NCBI RefSeq assembly: GCF_963082655.1
Contig: NC_081553.1
Coordinates: 64,900,892-64,964,891 of the forward strand
DNA from: Stomoxys calcitrans
Lineage: Eukaryota > Arthropoda > Insecta > Diptera > Muscidae
Reading direction: 5' to 3'
DNA length: 64,000 bases
In this document: in pieces, positions 34,097 to 46,895 of the stretch
Numbering within the stretch: the stretch's first letter is position 1
How the letters are laid out: every line of letters starts with the position of its first letter
Notes under the pieces: model-generated
Told to the model about the DNA's origin: nothing
Database searches by the model: none
What the model saw: only the letters and a program-made list of their open reading frames with translations
Position numbers and translations under genes: made by a program

Positions 34097-34893
34097 ATGA
34101 ATTTTTACCTCCTAACCACTACGTCTCTGCCCATTTTAAAGTACATAGTCTATCCTCCTACTGTAGTTTTTTGCGGTTTACATCTCTTTCTCTGATTAAC
34201 TGAGTTTGCGGAAAGAGCACTCCATTTCCCATGGCAGTTTTCCTTTAAAATGGAAATTGCAAAGAAAAACAATAACTCAAGCACACTCACATGCAGAAAT
34301 TGTGTACCTCCCCCTTTTCGTAGAAAAAAAAATTATTTTGTCATCCCAATTGGCATTGTTCAGATTTGTAAGGCATTTATGAAAAATTGCCCACGTATGT
34401 AAGTGATACCCTTGGATTTTTTTCCAATCGCTATCAATGATTATGGTTGATGATGACGGTGATGGTGACTCCATTGATGATGATGTCGACATCTATAGCC
34501 CAAACAATTCACTGCCACCCTGAGTTTGTTTATAATCGCCTAATGCACGGGAATTATGTTTGAAAATTGGTTTTCACTTTCATTTTGTCAAAACATAAAT
34601 TTAATGCAGAGCATCTTTGATAAGGAAACCCTTATATACGGTGTAGGCCATGCAACCCTCAAAAGGAATAGAGTGGAAGGACGACATATGAATGTGAATA
34701 CATGGTGAAATAGATATCCAGTGTAGGGATTTTAGCTACAGTGGGGTAGAAGTATTTCATGGAAATAACATTCCATGGTTTCATATTTGCTAACATCTGT
34801 TTGCCACTTAACTATTTATCTGTTAATGGAAACCATTATGTGCTGAGGTGCAATTCGAATGTAATGAAGTTCATGCAAATCTGGTGCAATGAC
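34097..34893. other. About 0.8 kb without a recognised gene
   Basis: AT-rich. A simple run of GATGATG-type trinucleotides occurs at 34430-34495. Frames of about 70 codons on each strand show low complexity and no motif. Confidence 0.45.
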
Positions 34894-34901
34894 GTTAGAC
34901 G

Positions 34902-35145
34902 TAGAGCTGGCAAACTATCAATAATCGCAACATTAGATAGTTTTAATAATAAATATCGATAGTACCGATACTATTATCGTAAATTATTGTACAAAATGTT
35001 TGCCTAATCAGATGAAAATTGCGCCCTCTATAGGCGCAATGTATCTTAGGGGATACATCCGATGTTTGTCCATCGGAAAAATATGAATCGATATTCAGCC
35101 AAAAAATTTAATATCGATAGTGTCGTCGATATTTTGCCAGCTCTA
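34902..35145. mobile_element. hAT-type MITE, 244 bp, with 8-bp target duplication
   Basis: The ends are TAGAGCTGGCAAACTATC and its counterpart GATATTTTGCCAGCTCTA. The flanks are GTTAGACG (34894-34901) and GTTAGGCG (35146-35153), an 8-bp duplication with one mismatch. Both the 8-bp size and the AGAGCTGGCAAA termini fit the hAT superfamily. The interior has ATCGATA-type short palindromes and a GCGCC..GGCGC block. Non-coding. Confidence 0.85.
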
Positions 35146-35250
35146 GTTAGGCGGATGACAGAAAAGCAAAGCAAATTTTAAGACAACTAAGAGTATTATT
35201 TTTTTTAATATTAGAAGAATGAAATTGTTATTACCTTCCTTGGGTCTGTA

Positions 35251-35350
35251 TGAGAGCTGGCAAACTAGAAGTAATCGACACATTCGATTTTTTTTCGATA
35301 TTCTTAACAATAATAAATATCGATAAAATTGATATTATCGTTAATTTCCC
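35251..35350. mobile_element. Truncated second hAT-type MITE
   Basis: GAGAGCTGGCAAACTAGAAG and TAAATATCGATAAAATTGAT resemble the left half of the element at 34902-35145. The right terminus is missing before the A1 element at 35382. Confidence 0.6.
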
Positions 35351-35381
35351 ATCACCTATATTTCAAACGAAAATGAGAAGT

Positions 35382-36562
35382 AACAAGTAAGAGCGTGCTT
35401 AGATCGGCCAGGCCACTAAGCACAGTTGTTGGAAGTCATAACAAAACACTATGCTAAATTTCAGCCAAATCGGATAAGAAATGCGCCTTCCAGTGGCTCA
35501 GGAAGTAAAAATCCTAGATGGTTTATATGGCAGCTGTATCAAGTTATGGACTGATTTGAACCCTACTTGGCACAGTTGTTAGAAGTCATAAGGAACAGCT
35601 TCTTGCAAAATTTCATCCGAGTCCGATGAGAATTGCCCCCTATATTGGCTCAAGAAGTCTAATCGGGAGATCGGCTTATATGGCGGCTATATCAAGTTAG
35701 AGACCGATTTAGACCATACTCAGCAAAGTTGTTGGAATTTATAGCAAAGCACTCTGTGCTAAATTTCAGCCAAATCGGATGAGAATTGCGCCCTCTAGTG
35801 GCTAAAAAAGTCAAGATCCAAGATCGGTATATATAGCAGCTGTATCAGATTTTGAACCGATTTGAACCATACTTAGCATAGTTGTTGGAAGTCATGATAA
35901 AACACTTCGCCCAAAATTTTATTCAAATTGGATGAGAATTGCCCCCTCTATGGGCTCAAGAAGTCAAGATCCAAGATCGGTATATACGGCAACTATATCA
36001 GGTTATCTAGCGATTTGAACCATACTCATCATAGTTGTTGAAAGTCATACCAAAACGATATGTGCAAAAATTTCTGCCAAATCGGATGAGAATTGCGCCC
36101 TCTACTGGCTCAAGAAGTCAATATCCTAAATCGGTTTCTATGGCAGCTATATCAGGTTATGGGCCGATTTGGACAGTACTTGGCACAGTTGTTGGAAACA
36201 CTACATGCAAAATTTCAGCCGAATCGGATAAAAATTGCGGCTTCCAGGGGCTCAAGAAGTCAAATCGGGAGATCGGTTTATATGGGAGCTATATCTTAAT
36301 CTAAGCCGATATGGCCCTTTTGCAATCCCCAACGACCTACATCGATATTAAGTATCTGTAGAAAATTTCAAGTGGTTAGCTTTACGCGTTCGACCTCTAT
36401 CGCGATTTCGACAAGACGAACGGATGGACAAGGCTAGATCGACTCAGAACGTCGAGCTCAAGAATATGTATACTTTATGGAATCTCAGACGAATATTTCA
36501 AGGAGTTACAAACGGAATGACTAGATTAGTACACCTCCATACTATGGAGGTGGGTATAAAAA
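35382..36562 (+). mobile_element. Family A1 element, about 1.18 kb, both ends present
   Basis: The 5' end is AACAAGTAAGAGCGTGCTTA with a shortened palindrome. There are about six central units. The 3' part has TGGACAAGGCTAGATCGAC, ATACTTTATGGAATCTCAG and CATACTATGGAGGTGGGTAT, ending in AAAAA. A Helitron 5' end (TCAATTTGTG) follows directly. Confidence 0.75.
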
Positions 36563-37778
36563 TCAATTTGTGTTTGTTTGTGTGTTCCTTATAGACTCAG
36601 AAACTGCTGAACCGATTTTCTAGAAATTTTCGCAGATGGTGCATAATGATCCTGTGGTGGAACTAGGGTACTACATTTTGTGATATCTGAAGTGGGGAGC
36701 GGACCCTCTCCCTTATCCTAATTTTCAGAAACGCCAGATCTCGGAGATGGGCGGTGCGATTTAACGAAATTTTGTGTGCTCTCTTGTTGTAACCTAAAAA
36801 CAAAAATTTGGTATCCAAATTTTTGGATGGGGTACCTAGGGGGTCCGCCCCATCCCCAAAACCTACAAAATATATATATAGTCCAATCGCGACAATATGG
36901 GACTCAAATGAAAGGTATTTAGGATAAGAAGAGGTTTCTGATATCCAATTGTCGGACAAAGTGTTAAGGCGACCACCCTAACCCCCAAAATACCCCTAAA
37001 TCGGACCTATTTACCGACCATGGCAATATGGGACTCAAATAAAAGGTATTTGCGAGTATAATACAAATCTGTTATCCAAATGTGGGACCAAGTTTTTGGG
37101 GGTTCACCCCTTCCCCAAAATTCCCACCAAACAGGACTTATTTACTGACCATAGTAATATGGGGCTTAAATAAAAGGTATTTGAGTGTAGAACACGTATA
37201 TGGTATTCAAATGTGGGACCAAGTGTGTGGAGGGCCGCCCCTCCCCAAAAACATCCCCTAAAGAGAACAAATTTACGACTATAGCAATATGGGCTTAAAT
37301 GAAAGGTCTTTGGAAATAAATCATGAATCTGATGTCAATATACGGGAAAAAAGTGTCTATGGGGCAACCCCATTCACATAACACTACCCAAATAGGAAAT
37401 GTTTGCTGACCATTGCAACATGGGGCTCAAATAAGAGGTATTTTAGAGTAGAACACGAATCTGATGTATATTTTCAAGGCCAAATTACTGAGTGGCCGCC
37501 CATCCCAAAAACACCCCCAAACCTGTCGTGTTTGCCGACTATGGATATATGGGGCTCAAATGAAAGGTATTTGGGAGTAGATCACGAATCTGATGTCAAA
37601 GTTCGGGACCAACTATCTAGAAGACGACCCACTACAATAACAACTCACAAAGAGGACGTATTTGCTCAATTTAAGTCTTCAAGACAGTGGAGCTCGACAT
37701 TGATAGTTTTTAGAGCCCATACCCCAAACCAGACATATTTGCTGTCTTTTGCAAAAGGTTTTGAGATTAGAAAACGAT
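36563..37778 (+). mobile_element. Family B Helitron, 5' end present, 3'-truncated
   Basis: It begins with TCAATTTGTGTTTGTTTGTG directly after A, and continues with CTCAGAAACTGCTGAACCGA, the GGCGGTGCGATTTAA block and ~150-bp modules. It is cut by the - strand A1 element at 37779. No protein. Confidence 0.7.
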
Positions 37779-39093
37779 TTTTATATACTCGACCATAGAA
37801 TGGGAGTTTGTAACACCTTGAAATATGCGTCTGAGACCCCATAAAGTATATATATTCTTGATCGTCATGTCATTTTAAGTCGATCTAGCCATGTCCGTCC
37901 GTCCGTCCGTCCGTCTGTCTGTCCGTCTGTCTGTCTGTCCGTCTGTCCGTCCGTCCGTCCGTCCGTCGGTCTGACCGTCCGTCCGTCGGTCTGACCGTCC
38001 GTCCGTCGGTCTGACCGTCCGTCCGTCGGTCTGACCGTCCGTCCGTCGGTCTGACCGTCCGTCTGTCCATCCGTCTGTCCGTCTGTCCGTCCGTCTGTCC
38101 ATCTGTCAGTTCGTCTGTCCGTCCGTCCGTCCGTCCGTCTGTCCGTCTGTCCGTCCGTCTCTCCGTCTCTCCGTCTGTCCGTCCATCTGTCCGTCCGTCC
38201 GTCTGTCCGTCCGTCCGTCTGTCCGTCCGTCTGTGTGTCGAAATTACGCTAACTTTCGAAGGAGTAAAGCTAGTCACTTAAAATTTTGCACACCAGTGTA
38301 GGTCGGTTGGGATTGTAAATGAGCCAAATCGGACCATGTTTTGATATAGGTGCTATATAAACCGATCGTAGGTCTTGACTTATAGAGCATCTAGAAGGCG
38401 TAATTCTTGTCCGATTTGACTCAAATTTTGCACTTAGTATTTTGGTATTACTTGCAACAACTATGATAAGTATGGTTCAAATCGGTATATGTTTTGATAT
38501 AGCTGCCATATAAACCGATCTTGGATCTTGACTTCTTGAGCCAATAGAACGCGCAATTCTCATCCGATTTATCTGAAATTTTGCATGAGGTGTTTTATTA
38601 TGACTTCCAATAACTGTGATAAGTATGGCGCAAATCGGTACATAACCTGATATTGCTGCTATGTAAACCGATCTGGGATCTTGCTTTCTTGAGCCTCTAG
38701 AGAGCGCAATTCTTATCCGATTTGGCAGAAATTTTATACAACGGCTTCTCTCATGACTTTTAAAATACGTGTCTAATATGGTATGAATCGATCAATAGCT
38801 TGATACAGCTCCCATATAAATCTATCTCACGATTTTGCTACTTGGGCCCCCACAAGGCGCAAATCATATCCGAATGAACTGAAATATTACCCAATGACTT
38901 CTACAATGTTCAGCATTCATTTATAGTACGAATCGGACTATAACTTGATATAGCCCCAATAGCATTACAGTTCTTATTCCATATTCTTTGTTTGCCTTAA
39001 AAGAGATACCGCGCATAGAACTCGACAAATGCGATCTATGGTGTAGGGTATGTAAGATTCGGCCAGGCTGAACTTAGCACGCTCTTACATGTT
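37779..39093 (-). mobile_element. Family A1 element with an expanded (GTCY)n tract
   Basis: Reading in reverse: 5' end CATGTAAGAGCGTGCTAAG at 39093, a palindrome variant, about five central units, a 340-bp GTCY tract (37897-38238) and a degraded 3' terminus at 37779. Normal A1 copies carry 20-40 bp of this tetranucleotide, so this tract has grown about ten-fold. Confidence 0.75.
37897..38238. repeat. (GTCC/GTCT)n microsatellite with a 20-bp higher-order unit
   Basis: The tract is GTCC and GTCT tetranucleotides. Between about 37960 and 38060 the 20-mer GTCTGACCGTCCGTCCGTCG repeats five times almost perfectly, a higher-order unit inside the microsatellite. Frames rich in R, T, D and G on the - strand are artefacts of it. 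Confidence 0.9.
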
Positions 39094-40684
39094 ATACCCT
39101 GCACCACCACTGTGCTACAGGGTATTATAGATTTGTGCATTTGTTTGCAACTCTAAGAAGGAGAAGAGCTAGACCCATCGATAAGTATATGGATCGACTT
39201 AGTATCACTTCCTGATTCGATTTAGCTATGTCCGTCTGTCCGTCTGTGAGTCCATGTATTTTTGTAATCAAAGTGCAGGTCGTATTTGTTGTCCGATTGT
39301 CACGAAATTTTGGACATGTCACGTTTTTGGCCCAAGGACAAACGCTATTGATTATGAAAAAAATCGGTTCAGATTTAGATATAGCTCCCATATATATCTT
39401 TCATCCGATATGTCTTTTTAAGGCTATAGAAGCCACAATTTTCGTCCGATCTTTACAAAATTTGCCATTGGGTATTTTATTGGAGGTCTACATATGTGTG
39501 CAAAATTTCATAAAACTCGGTCCAGATTTAGATATAGCTCCCATATATATCTTTCATCCGATATGGCCGTTTAAGGCTGTAGAAGCCACAGTTTTAATCC
39601 GATCTTTAAAATATATTGCGCGAGATGTTCTATTTGACGTCCTAGTATGTGTGCAAAATTTCATGAAAATCGGTCTCGATTTAGATATAGCTCCCATATA
39701 TATGCATCGCCCGATTTCAACTTAAATGGCCGTAGTAGCTTCAATTGTCAACCGATCTGCACAAAATTGGGCATGGATTATTTTGTTACTGATTTTAACA
39801 TATCTGGAAAATTTCATCAAAATCGGTTCAGATTTAGATATAGCTCCCATATATATCTTTCATCCGATTTGAACTATTAAGGCTGCAGAAGCCACAATTT
39901 TGACCCGATCTTCATCAAATTTGACCTGGAGTCGTTTTTGTGAAGTCCCAATGTATGTGCAGAATTTAATTAAAATTGAATCAGATTTAGATATAGCTCC
40001 CATATACATATCTTTCATCCGATTTGGCCTTTTAAGGCTATTGAAGCCACAATTTTTGTCCGATCTTTACAAAATTTTGTATGAGTTGCTTTATTTGAGG
40101 CATTCACATGTGTGCAAAATTTCATAAAAATCGGTTCAGATTAAGATATAGCTCCCTTACATATCTTTCATCCGATATGGCCTTTTAAGGCTGTAGAAGC
40201 CACAATTTTCGTTCGATCTTTACAAAATTTTGCATGGGATGTTTTATTTAACATCTTCATATGTGTGCCAAATTTCATAAAAATTGGTTTAGATTTAGAT
40301 ATAGCTCCAATGTGTTAATTTCATCCGATATGGACTTTTAAGGCAGTAAAATCAACAATTTTGGTCATATCTCTACAATATAGGGCGTGAGATGTTCTAT
40401 TTCATGTCGCAGTATGTGTCAATAAAATTGGCGCTGGTTTCGATATAACTCCCACATAATATTTATCCGATATGGCCTTTTAAGGCTGTAGAAATCCAAA
40501 TCTTTTGTCCTATGGTTGGAAAATCTTACAAGGTTCTAAATTGCTATTTCAATTTGCTGGTATCCAAATTAAAGTCTGACTAGATTTCGAGATGAGTTCT
40601 ACATATAAAAAGTACTACATACACTAGGTCGTGTAGGGTATTATATAGTCGGCACCGTCCGACTTTTGCCTTTCCTTACTGGTT
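39093..40684 (-). mobile_element. Family A3 element, about 1.6 kb, both ends present
   Basis: On the - strand it starts at 40684 with CAGTAAGGAAAGGCAAAAGT, the palindrome-like GTCGGACGGTGCCGAC and ATAATACCCTACAC. Then come eight to nine central units of ~150 bp (TTTCATCCGATATGGCCTTT, GATTTAGATATAGCTCCCAT). It ends at 39093 with TGGTGGTGCAGGGTATAA preceded by a short GTCY tract. The 5' ATACCCTACAC and 3' GTGGTGCAGGGTAT are its subterminal inverted repeats. Confidence 0.75.
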
Positions 40685-41534
40685 AATATACCCGTTTTGT
40701 TGGTAGGTGACAAAATCGAAGTTTAGACTAGTATCAATTTTCCAAAAAAAAAATTAATTTTTTCACCCCACTGTGCCTTTTTTTCAACCTATATTTTGCA
40801 TCTCATATGATTTGCCATAATCAGGGCAATTTAAAATGTGAAATCTAAGTATATCAATTGGCTTTCCAACATGTACTCATACATGCGTAGCTCTTACGCA
40901 CACATTTACGCACTATTCCAAAAAGACCTCTCAAAGAGGGGATGAACTTGTTAAAATTTTGTGTCATTTACAAGAAAATCTTGGCACGTTTTTCATCTTG
41001 AAATTATGGTAATAAATCACATTAGATGCAAATAAATAACAAATGACAAAAGAAGTTACAAAGGACTTTTATGAAACCATTGTACATGTGATGCGTTTTA
41101 TTTGCCGACACCTTCCACCTCAGCATGTGCAAAATTTACATATTTACAGAACTTTAAAATGGATACTTCTCACTACCATGGTACTTTTCACTTCCATTTT
41201 TGTATGATAATTTAAATAAAATTCCAATAACTATGATAAATATGGCTACGCTTTATTTATCACCTTGAAAACTAGAAAATATCGCGTCATAGCTATAAAG
41301 GAGGTTACTCTACATCGCATGTTCACTATGGCAATTCACAAAAGTATGTCTCTCAAAAGTTTATTTCACATGTAACTAAGTGTGTCCTTTATGTGTTTTA
41401 TTGCTTAATTTATGCCAAAAATCTTAAACTACGTATACGAAATATTCAAGTTTATGGATTATTTATGCTAATTTTAAATCGAGATATACCACTACTTGTA
41501 CGTGAAGGTTAGTAATTTTGTTTAATTTTGGGAT
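40685..41534. other. About 0.85 kb without a recognised gene
   Basis: AT-rich low-copy-looking DNA with no frame over 60 codons that carries a motif and no repeat of the families described here. Confidence 0.45.
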
Positions 41535-41777
41535 AAGGTATTTTAGCACACACAACGCTTTTACTCGATACACTGCAAAGATGAATGGAACTGAAGGTGG
41601 GAGGGACTGACACCGCAGAACTTCAGTGGGGCAAAACATTCGTGGCACAAGATAAGGTATAAGGTATTTTAGCACACACAACGCTTTTACTCGATACACT
41701 GCAAAGATGAATGGAACTGAAGGTGGGAGGGACTGACACCGCAGAACTTCAGTGGGGCAAAACATTCGTGGCACAAG
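41535..41777. repeat. 126-bp tandem duplication, nearly identical copies
   Basis: AAGGTATTTTAGCACACACA starts at 41535 and again at 41661. The copies appear identical by eye through GCACAAGA. Because 126 is a multiple of three, a - strand frame at 41463-41804 shows the same 42 residues twice, but it has no recognisable domain and I do not call it a gene. Confidence 0.9.
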
Positions 41778-41936
41778 AACTGATCGGTGAAGGTGGCCCT
41801 CCACAAAGTTATACGAGAAGGCGAATCTTCATCCCAGCTTAAGGAGTACCCTAAAGCAACCACATCGATGCGACATACAAGAAATTGGAGATTGTAGGTA
41901 CAACCGAATATCTCGTAATGAATGAATACAAGTAAA

Positions 41937-42655
41937 AGCGTGCTAAGTTTGGCCGGGCAGAATCTTGGGAACCAACCCAGCAAAAATTAAAGCTTCTACA
42001 TACCGAATAAGGATGGTCGAGAGACCAGTTAATATGAGAGCTACATCAGGTTATAGACTGATTTGGTCCGTACTTGGCACAGTTGTTGAAAGTCCTAACA
42101 AAACACTACATGCTCAATTTCAGCCAAATCGGACAGAAATTGCGCCTCCAAGGGCTCAAGAAGTCAAATCGGGAGATCGGTTTACATGGGACGTATATCA
42201 GGTTATAGACCGATTTGAACCGTACTAGGAACAGTTGTTGGAAATCTTAACAGAACACTATGTGCAAAATTTCAGCTAAATCAGACCCAAATTGAGGCTT
42301 CCAAGGGGTTAAAAAAGTCAAATCGAGAGATCGGTTGATATGGGAGTTATATCAGGTTATGGACCGATTTGAACCGTACTATGCACAGTTGTTGAAAGTC
42401 ATAACAGAACACTACATGCAAAATTTCAGCCAAATCCGACAAAAATTGCGGCTTCCAAGGGTTCAAGAAGTAAAATCGGGAGCTTTATCTAAATCTGAAC
42501 CGATATGGCCCATTTGTCATCCCCAACGACCTACATCGATATTAAGTATCTGTGCAAAATTGCGGCTAGCTCTACGCGTTCGACCTCTATCGTGATTTCG
42601 ACAGACGGACGGACGAACATTGCTAGATCTACTCAGAACGTCGAGGCGAACAAGA
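41937..42655 (+). mobile_element. Family A1 element, 3'-truncated
   Basis: 5' end ACAAGTAAAAGCGTGCTAAG with a palindrome variant (TTTGGCCGGGCAGAA), four central units, a short GACGGACGGACG tract and TGCTAGATCTACTCAGAACG. It stops at about 42655, where Helitron modules begin. Confidence 0.7.
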
Positions 42656-43930
42656 AGGGGGCGGACCCTCCCCCTTACCCTATTTTTCAAAAACGCTATA
42701 TCTCGGAGATGGGACTTTACTGACCATGGCAATATGGGTCTTAAATAAAAGGTACTTGAGTGTAGAATACTAATCTGGTATTCATATATGCGACCAAGTG
42801 TTTGGGCGGCAGCCTCTTGCCAAAAATACCCCCAAACTGGTCAAGTTTACGATCATAGCAATATGGGTTGCAACTGAAAAGACTTTGAGGGTAAATCGCA
42901 AATCTGATATCAATATTTGGGAAAAATTTTCTATGCCGCCTTATCCCCTAAAACACCCCCAATCCGAACATGTTTGCCGTCTATGCAAATATGAGGCTCA
43001 AATGAAAGGCAATTATGAGAAGTCAATATTCAGGACCAACTGTCTAGGGGAGGTCCCACCCTCATAACAACTCCCAAATAGGACGTATTTGCACGCCATG
43101 ACAATTTGGGCCTTAAAGAGAGTGAAACTAAATATTGATAGTTTTTAGGGCCCATACTCCAAACCGGACACATTTGATATCCAATTTTGAGGCTAATAGC
43201 AGTATGGGGTTCAAATAAAAAATGATATTTGGCAGTAGAACACGATGCTGATTTAGTTTCAGGGCTAAGTGTTTGAGAGACCACCCCACTCCCCAAAACA
43301 CACCTAAATCTGACATATTTACCGACCAGGTCAGTGTGGAGCTCAAATGGAAGGTATTGGGGAGTAGAACATGAAATTGACACCCACTTCCGCAACCAAT
43401 TTTCTGGGGATCTAGCCTTTCCCTTCACAAACAGCAATTATTTACTGACCATCGCAATATAGGGCTTAAATAAATGTATTTGGGAGTAGAATTCGAATCT
43501 GATATCCAAATGTGGGACAATTTGTTTGGGGCACCGCCTCTTCCCTAAACACCCCACAAAGAGTAAGAATTTACCGATCATGGCAATATATGGGTCAAAT
43601 TAGAAAACGAAAATGATAACCATTTTTGTGGCAAAGTGTCGGGATGACGTCTCATCCCATAAACTCCCCTTGAACCAATGGCAATATGGGATTTAAATAA
43701 ATGGTATGGTATATTAGAGTAGAGCTCGATGCTGATATTTTTTTCAGAACGAAGTGTCTGGGGGACTACCTCAACTCGGAAAAAAACCGCTAAATAGGAC
43801 ATACATATTTACCGATCATGACAAAATGGGACTGAAATAAAAGGCATTTGGGAGTAGAGCAAGGAACTCATAGCCACTTTCAGGACCACATTTCTGGGGG
43901 TCCACACCACCTCCTAAACCCTCCTACCAC
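42656..43930 (+). mobile_element. Family B Helitron modules, both ends missing
   Basis: GGGGGCGGACCCTCCCCCTT and CTATATCTCGGAGATGGGAC mark the 5' internal region. Seven or so ~150-bp modules follow in + orientation. Neither TC nor CTAG ends are present. Confidence 0.65.
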
Positions 43931-44738
43931 CAACCTGGGAGTGATCCGCTTATGGGCTTGAAGCCCATAAAATCTTTAATTTCACTGAAATTTGAAACAG
44001 TGAGTGGTTTTAAGCCTCCCGACATCCGACTTAAATATGGTTCAGATCGGATTTCGATGTAGCTGCCATATAGACCGATCTGCCGGTTAAAGGTCTAAGG
44101 CCCATAAATGCTGCATTTATTACCCGGATTACGCTGAAACTTAAAACATTGAGTTGTTTTGAGCCTCCCGACATCCGACTCAAATATGGTTCGGATCGGA
44201 ACATGTTTGGATATAGCTGCCATAAATTCCGATTTCCCGGTTGAGGGTCTGAAGCCCATAAAAGCTGCATTTATTACTGGATTATCCTCCCGACATCCGA
44301 CCCAAATATCGTTCCGATCCGACTATTTTTAGATATAGCTGCCATATAGACCAATCTGCTGGTTAAGGGTCTGAAGCCCATAAAAGTTTTTTTTTTATTA
44401 ACCGATTTTGTTGAAATTTTAAATAGTCTGTTGTTTTAAGCCGATCCAAATGTGATCCAGATCAGATTATACAGATATAGCTGTAGTATAGACCAATGTT
44501 GCAATTTAGGGTCTTAATCCCACAATAAGAAGAGGATTTATTGCCTGATTTCGCTGAAACTGTTACTTGTATAAGAGTTCTCAGGACCTGAATATAATTT
44601 GATCCAGACAAGCCCCTACTTAGATATAACTATGTATTTGGTAGTGGAGTTATAATAAAAAAGGATGATTAACATATCCATGGTGGTGAGTATCCAATGT
44701 TTGGCACGGACAGACTTAACACGTTTCTATTTAAATTT
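43931..44738 (-). mobile_element. Family A2 element, degenerate
   Basis: Central units in reverse (CTGCCATATAGACCGATCTG, AGCCTCCCGACATCCGACTT) and a decayed 5' end (GGTGGTGAGTATCCAATGTT, then GGCACGGACAGAC in place of the palindrome). Confidence 0.65.
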
Positions 44739-44746
44739 ATTTGTAA

Positions 44747-46895
44747 CACGCCGAACCGGACCCGCTGCGCTGCGCGTTCTTTAACTCTCTAATATCTTTT
44801 TAGGGTGCGGACACTTCGCCCTGAATGCAGATATCGAATTCATGCCATTTAAGCCTGTGATGCTGAACGCGTTCGAATCCTGGCGAAAACATCGGACAAA
44901 GCGGTGTTTATCCCCCTCTTAATGTTGGTGACATTTGCGAGGTACAATGCCATGCATGGTCATTTAAAAATTTTCCCCAAAGAGGTGTCACACTGGCGCA
45001 GGACGCCGTTCGGACTCGGTTATAAAAAAGTTCCCTTATCATTGAGTGTAAACTTGTATCGGAAAGCACTCATTGATGTGTGAGAATTTGCCCCTTCTCG
45101 ATTCCTGGTGGTAATGTTCTCATTAGGGGAGGCATGGCACCTCAGACATCTCGACTCAAATATGGAAATCAAATTCGTGCTGCACTTCCAAATCCCTATA
45201 ATTTGAGCCCCATATTGCCATGGCCGGTATATATGAACCGTTTGGAGGGTGTTTTGGCGCTGGGGCGGCAACCGACACTTTGCACTGCAAATATCTAATT
45301 CGTTCTTTATTGCCAACGGAAGTGGGTATCCCAAAACACTTGGCTCCAAAATTGGATATCAAATTCGTTTTCTGCCCTCAAATACCTTTCATTCGAGTCC
45401 CATATCGAATTCTTTTTTATTTCCGAATACCGTTGATTAAAGCTCCACATTGCCTTAGTCGGAAATTAAGTTCAGTTTAGGAGGTGCTTTTGGGCGTACC
45501 CCAAAACACTTGGCACTAAAATTGGATATAAAATTCGTTTTCAACTCTCAAATACCTTTCATTTGAGTCCCATATTGTCATAATTGGTCAAATAACCTAT
45601 TTGACGTATCTTTAGGAGGAAAAGCGCCACCTAGACTTGAACGTAAATTTTAATGTCATATTCGTAATCTACTCCCTAATTCCTTTCATTTGAGTCCCAT
45701 ATAGCCATGGTCGGCTAATATGCCCATTGGGGAGTATTTGGGGGTGGGCGAACTCCCAATACCTGGACCCAATGTTTATGCCATAATACATTTCATTTGA
45801 GTCCCATATTGACATGAACTTCGAATATATCTGTTTAGAGGAGTTTTGGGGTTGGGGGGCCCGCTGGGTACTTGGATCCAAATTTTAATACCATATTCGT
45901 TGTCTGGTCTCCAATACTTTTCATTTGATACCCTTATTGTGCCCATCGGACCACTTTCGTTTTTGGGGTAAAGGGGCACCCTCTCCATCCAATGTCTAAA
46001 AATTATATAGCCTATGTTTTCTTCCAAGCAAACGTCCACAATTTATGAAAATTATAAGAAAATCGGTTCAGCCAAGTATCATATGGTCATAATGAGTCTA
46101 ATGGCGTTTTTGAGGGGTGGCGTGACCCCCTATACTTCGATCTGATTTTGTATGCCAGATTCGAAATCTACTCCCGAATACCTTTCATTTGAGCCCCATA
46201 TTGAAATGAATGTCCAATATGTCAGTTTGGGGGAGATTTGGGGTTGGGGCGGCCCGATGGGTACTTAGACTCAAATTCTAATACTTAATAGTATTGTACT
46301 CCCCAATACCTTTCATGTGATACCTATATTTTCCGGTCCACTTTTGATTTTGGGTTGTATTTTTGGCATTAGGGGGAGGATCCGTCCCCCTTCCGATACC
46401 GAAAAATTATATAGCCTATGTTTCCTTCCAGACCAACCTGCACAATATACGAAAATTTCAAGAAAATCGGTTCTTCCGTTTTTCAGTCCATACGGAACAA
46501 ACAAACCAAGTCCCACATATTTGTGATTGGGCTAATGTGCCCATTTTGGGCGTTTTTGTGGGGGTGGTGTGACTCCCTTTACTTCGACATGAATTTATAT
46601 GCTAGATTCGTTATCAACTCCTGCATACTTTTCATTTGATACCCATATTGTCCTCATCGGTCCATTTTTGATTTTGGGTGATGTTTTTGGGGTAACGTTG
46701 GGGGGTCCGCCCCCTTCCGTTATCAATAAATTATAAAGCCTATTTCAACTTCCTGACCATATTCGTAATCTACTCCCGAATACCTTTCATTTGAGTCTCA
46801 TATTGACATGGTCGTCAAATCGGTTCAGCCGTTTTCGAGTCTATACGGAACAAACAAATCGACAAACAAACACAAATTGAATTTTATATATAAGA
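44747..46895 (-). mobile_element. Family B Helitron, nearly complete, with a SINE
   Basis: On the - strand the 5' end at 46895 is TCTTATATATAAAATTCAAT preceded by A, followed by TTTGTTTG repeats and AAACGGCTGAACCGATTT. About ten modules follow. The 3' end at about 44747 keeps the GC hairpin and GGTCCGGTTCGG, but the final CTAG is mutated. A + strand SINE lies at 44855-45110. Confidence 0.75.
44855..45110 (+). repeat. tRNA-derived SINE copy
   Basis: A B box (CGTTCGAATCCTGGC) at about 44869-44883 is followed by the SINE body (CAATGCCATGCATGGTCATT, AAAGAGGTGTCACACTGG, CGCCGTTCGGACTCGGTTAT) and tail (GCACTCATTGATGTGTGAGA). The A box is missing. Confidence 0.65.

Noticed and set aside
37875..38277. 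130-codon frame rich in R, T, D and G
   Set aside because: Same cause: a (GTCY)n microsatellite in a family A1 element.
41463..41804. 113-codon - strand frame with the same 42 residues twice
   Set aside because: The repetition comes from the 126-bp DNA duplication. The residues match no family I know and there is no leader or splice context.
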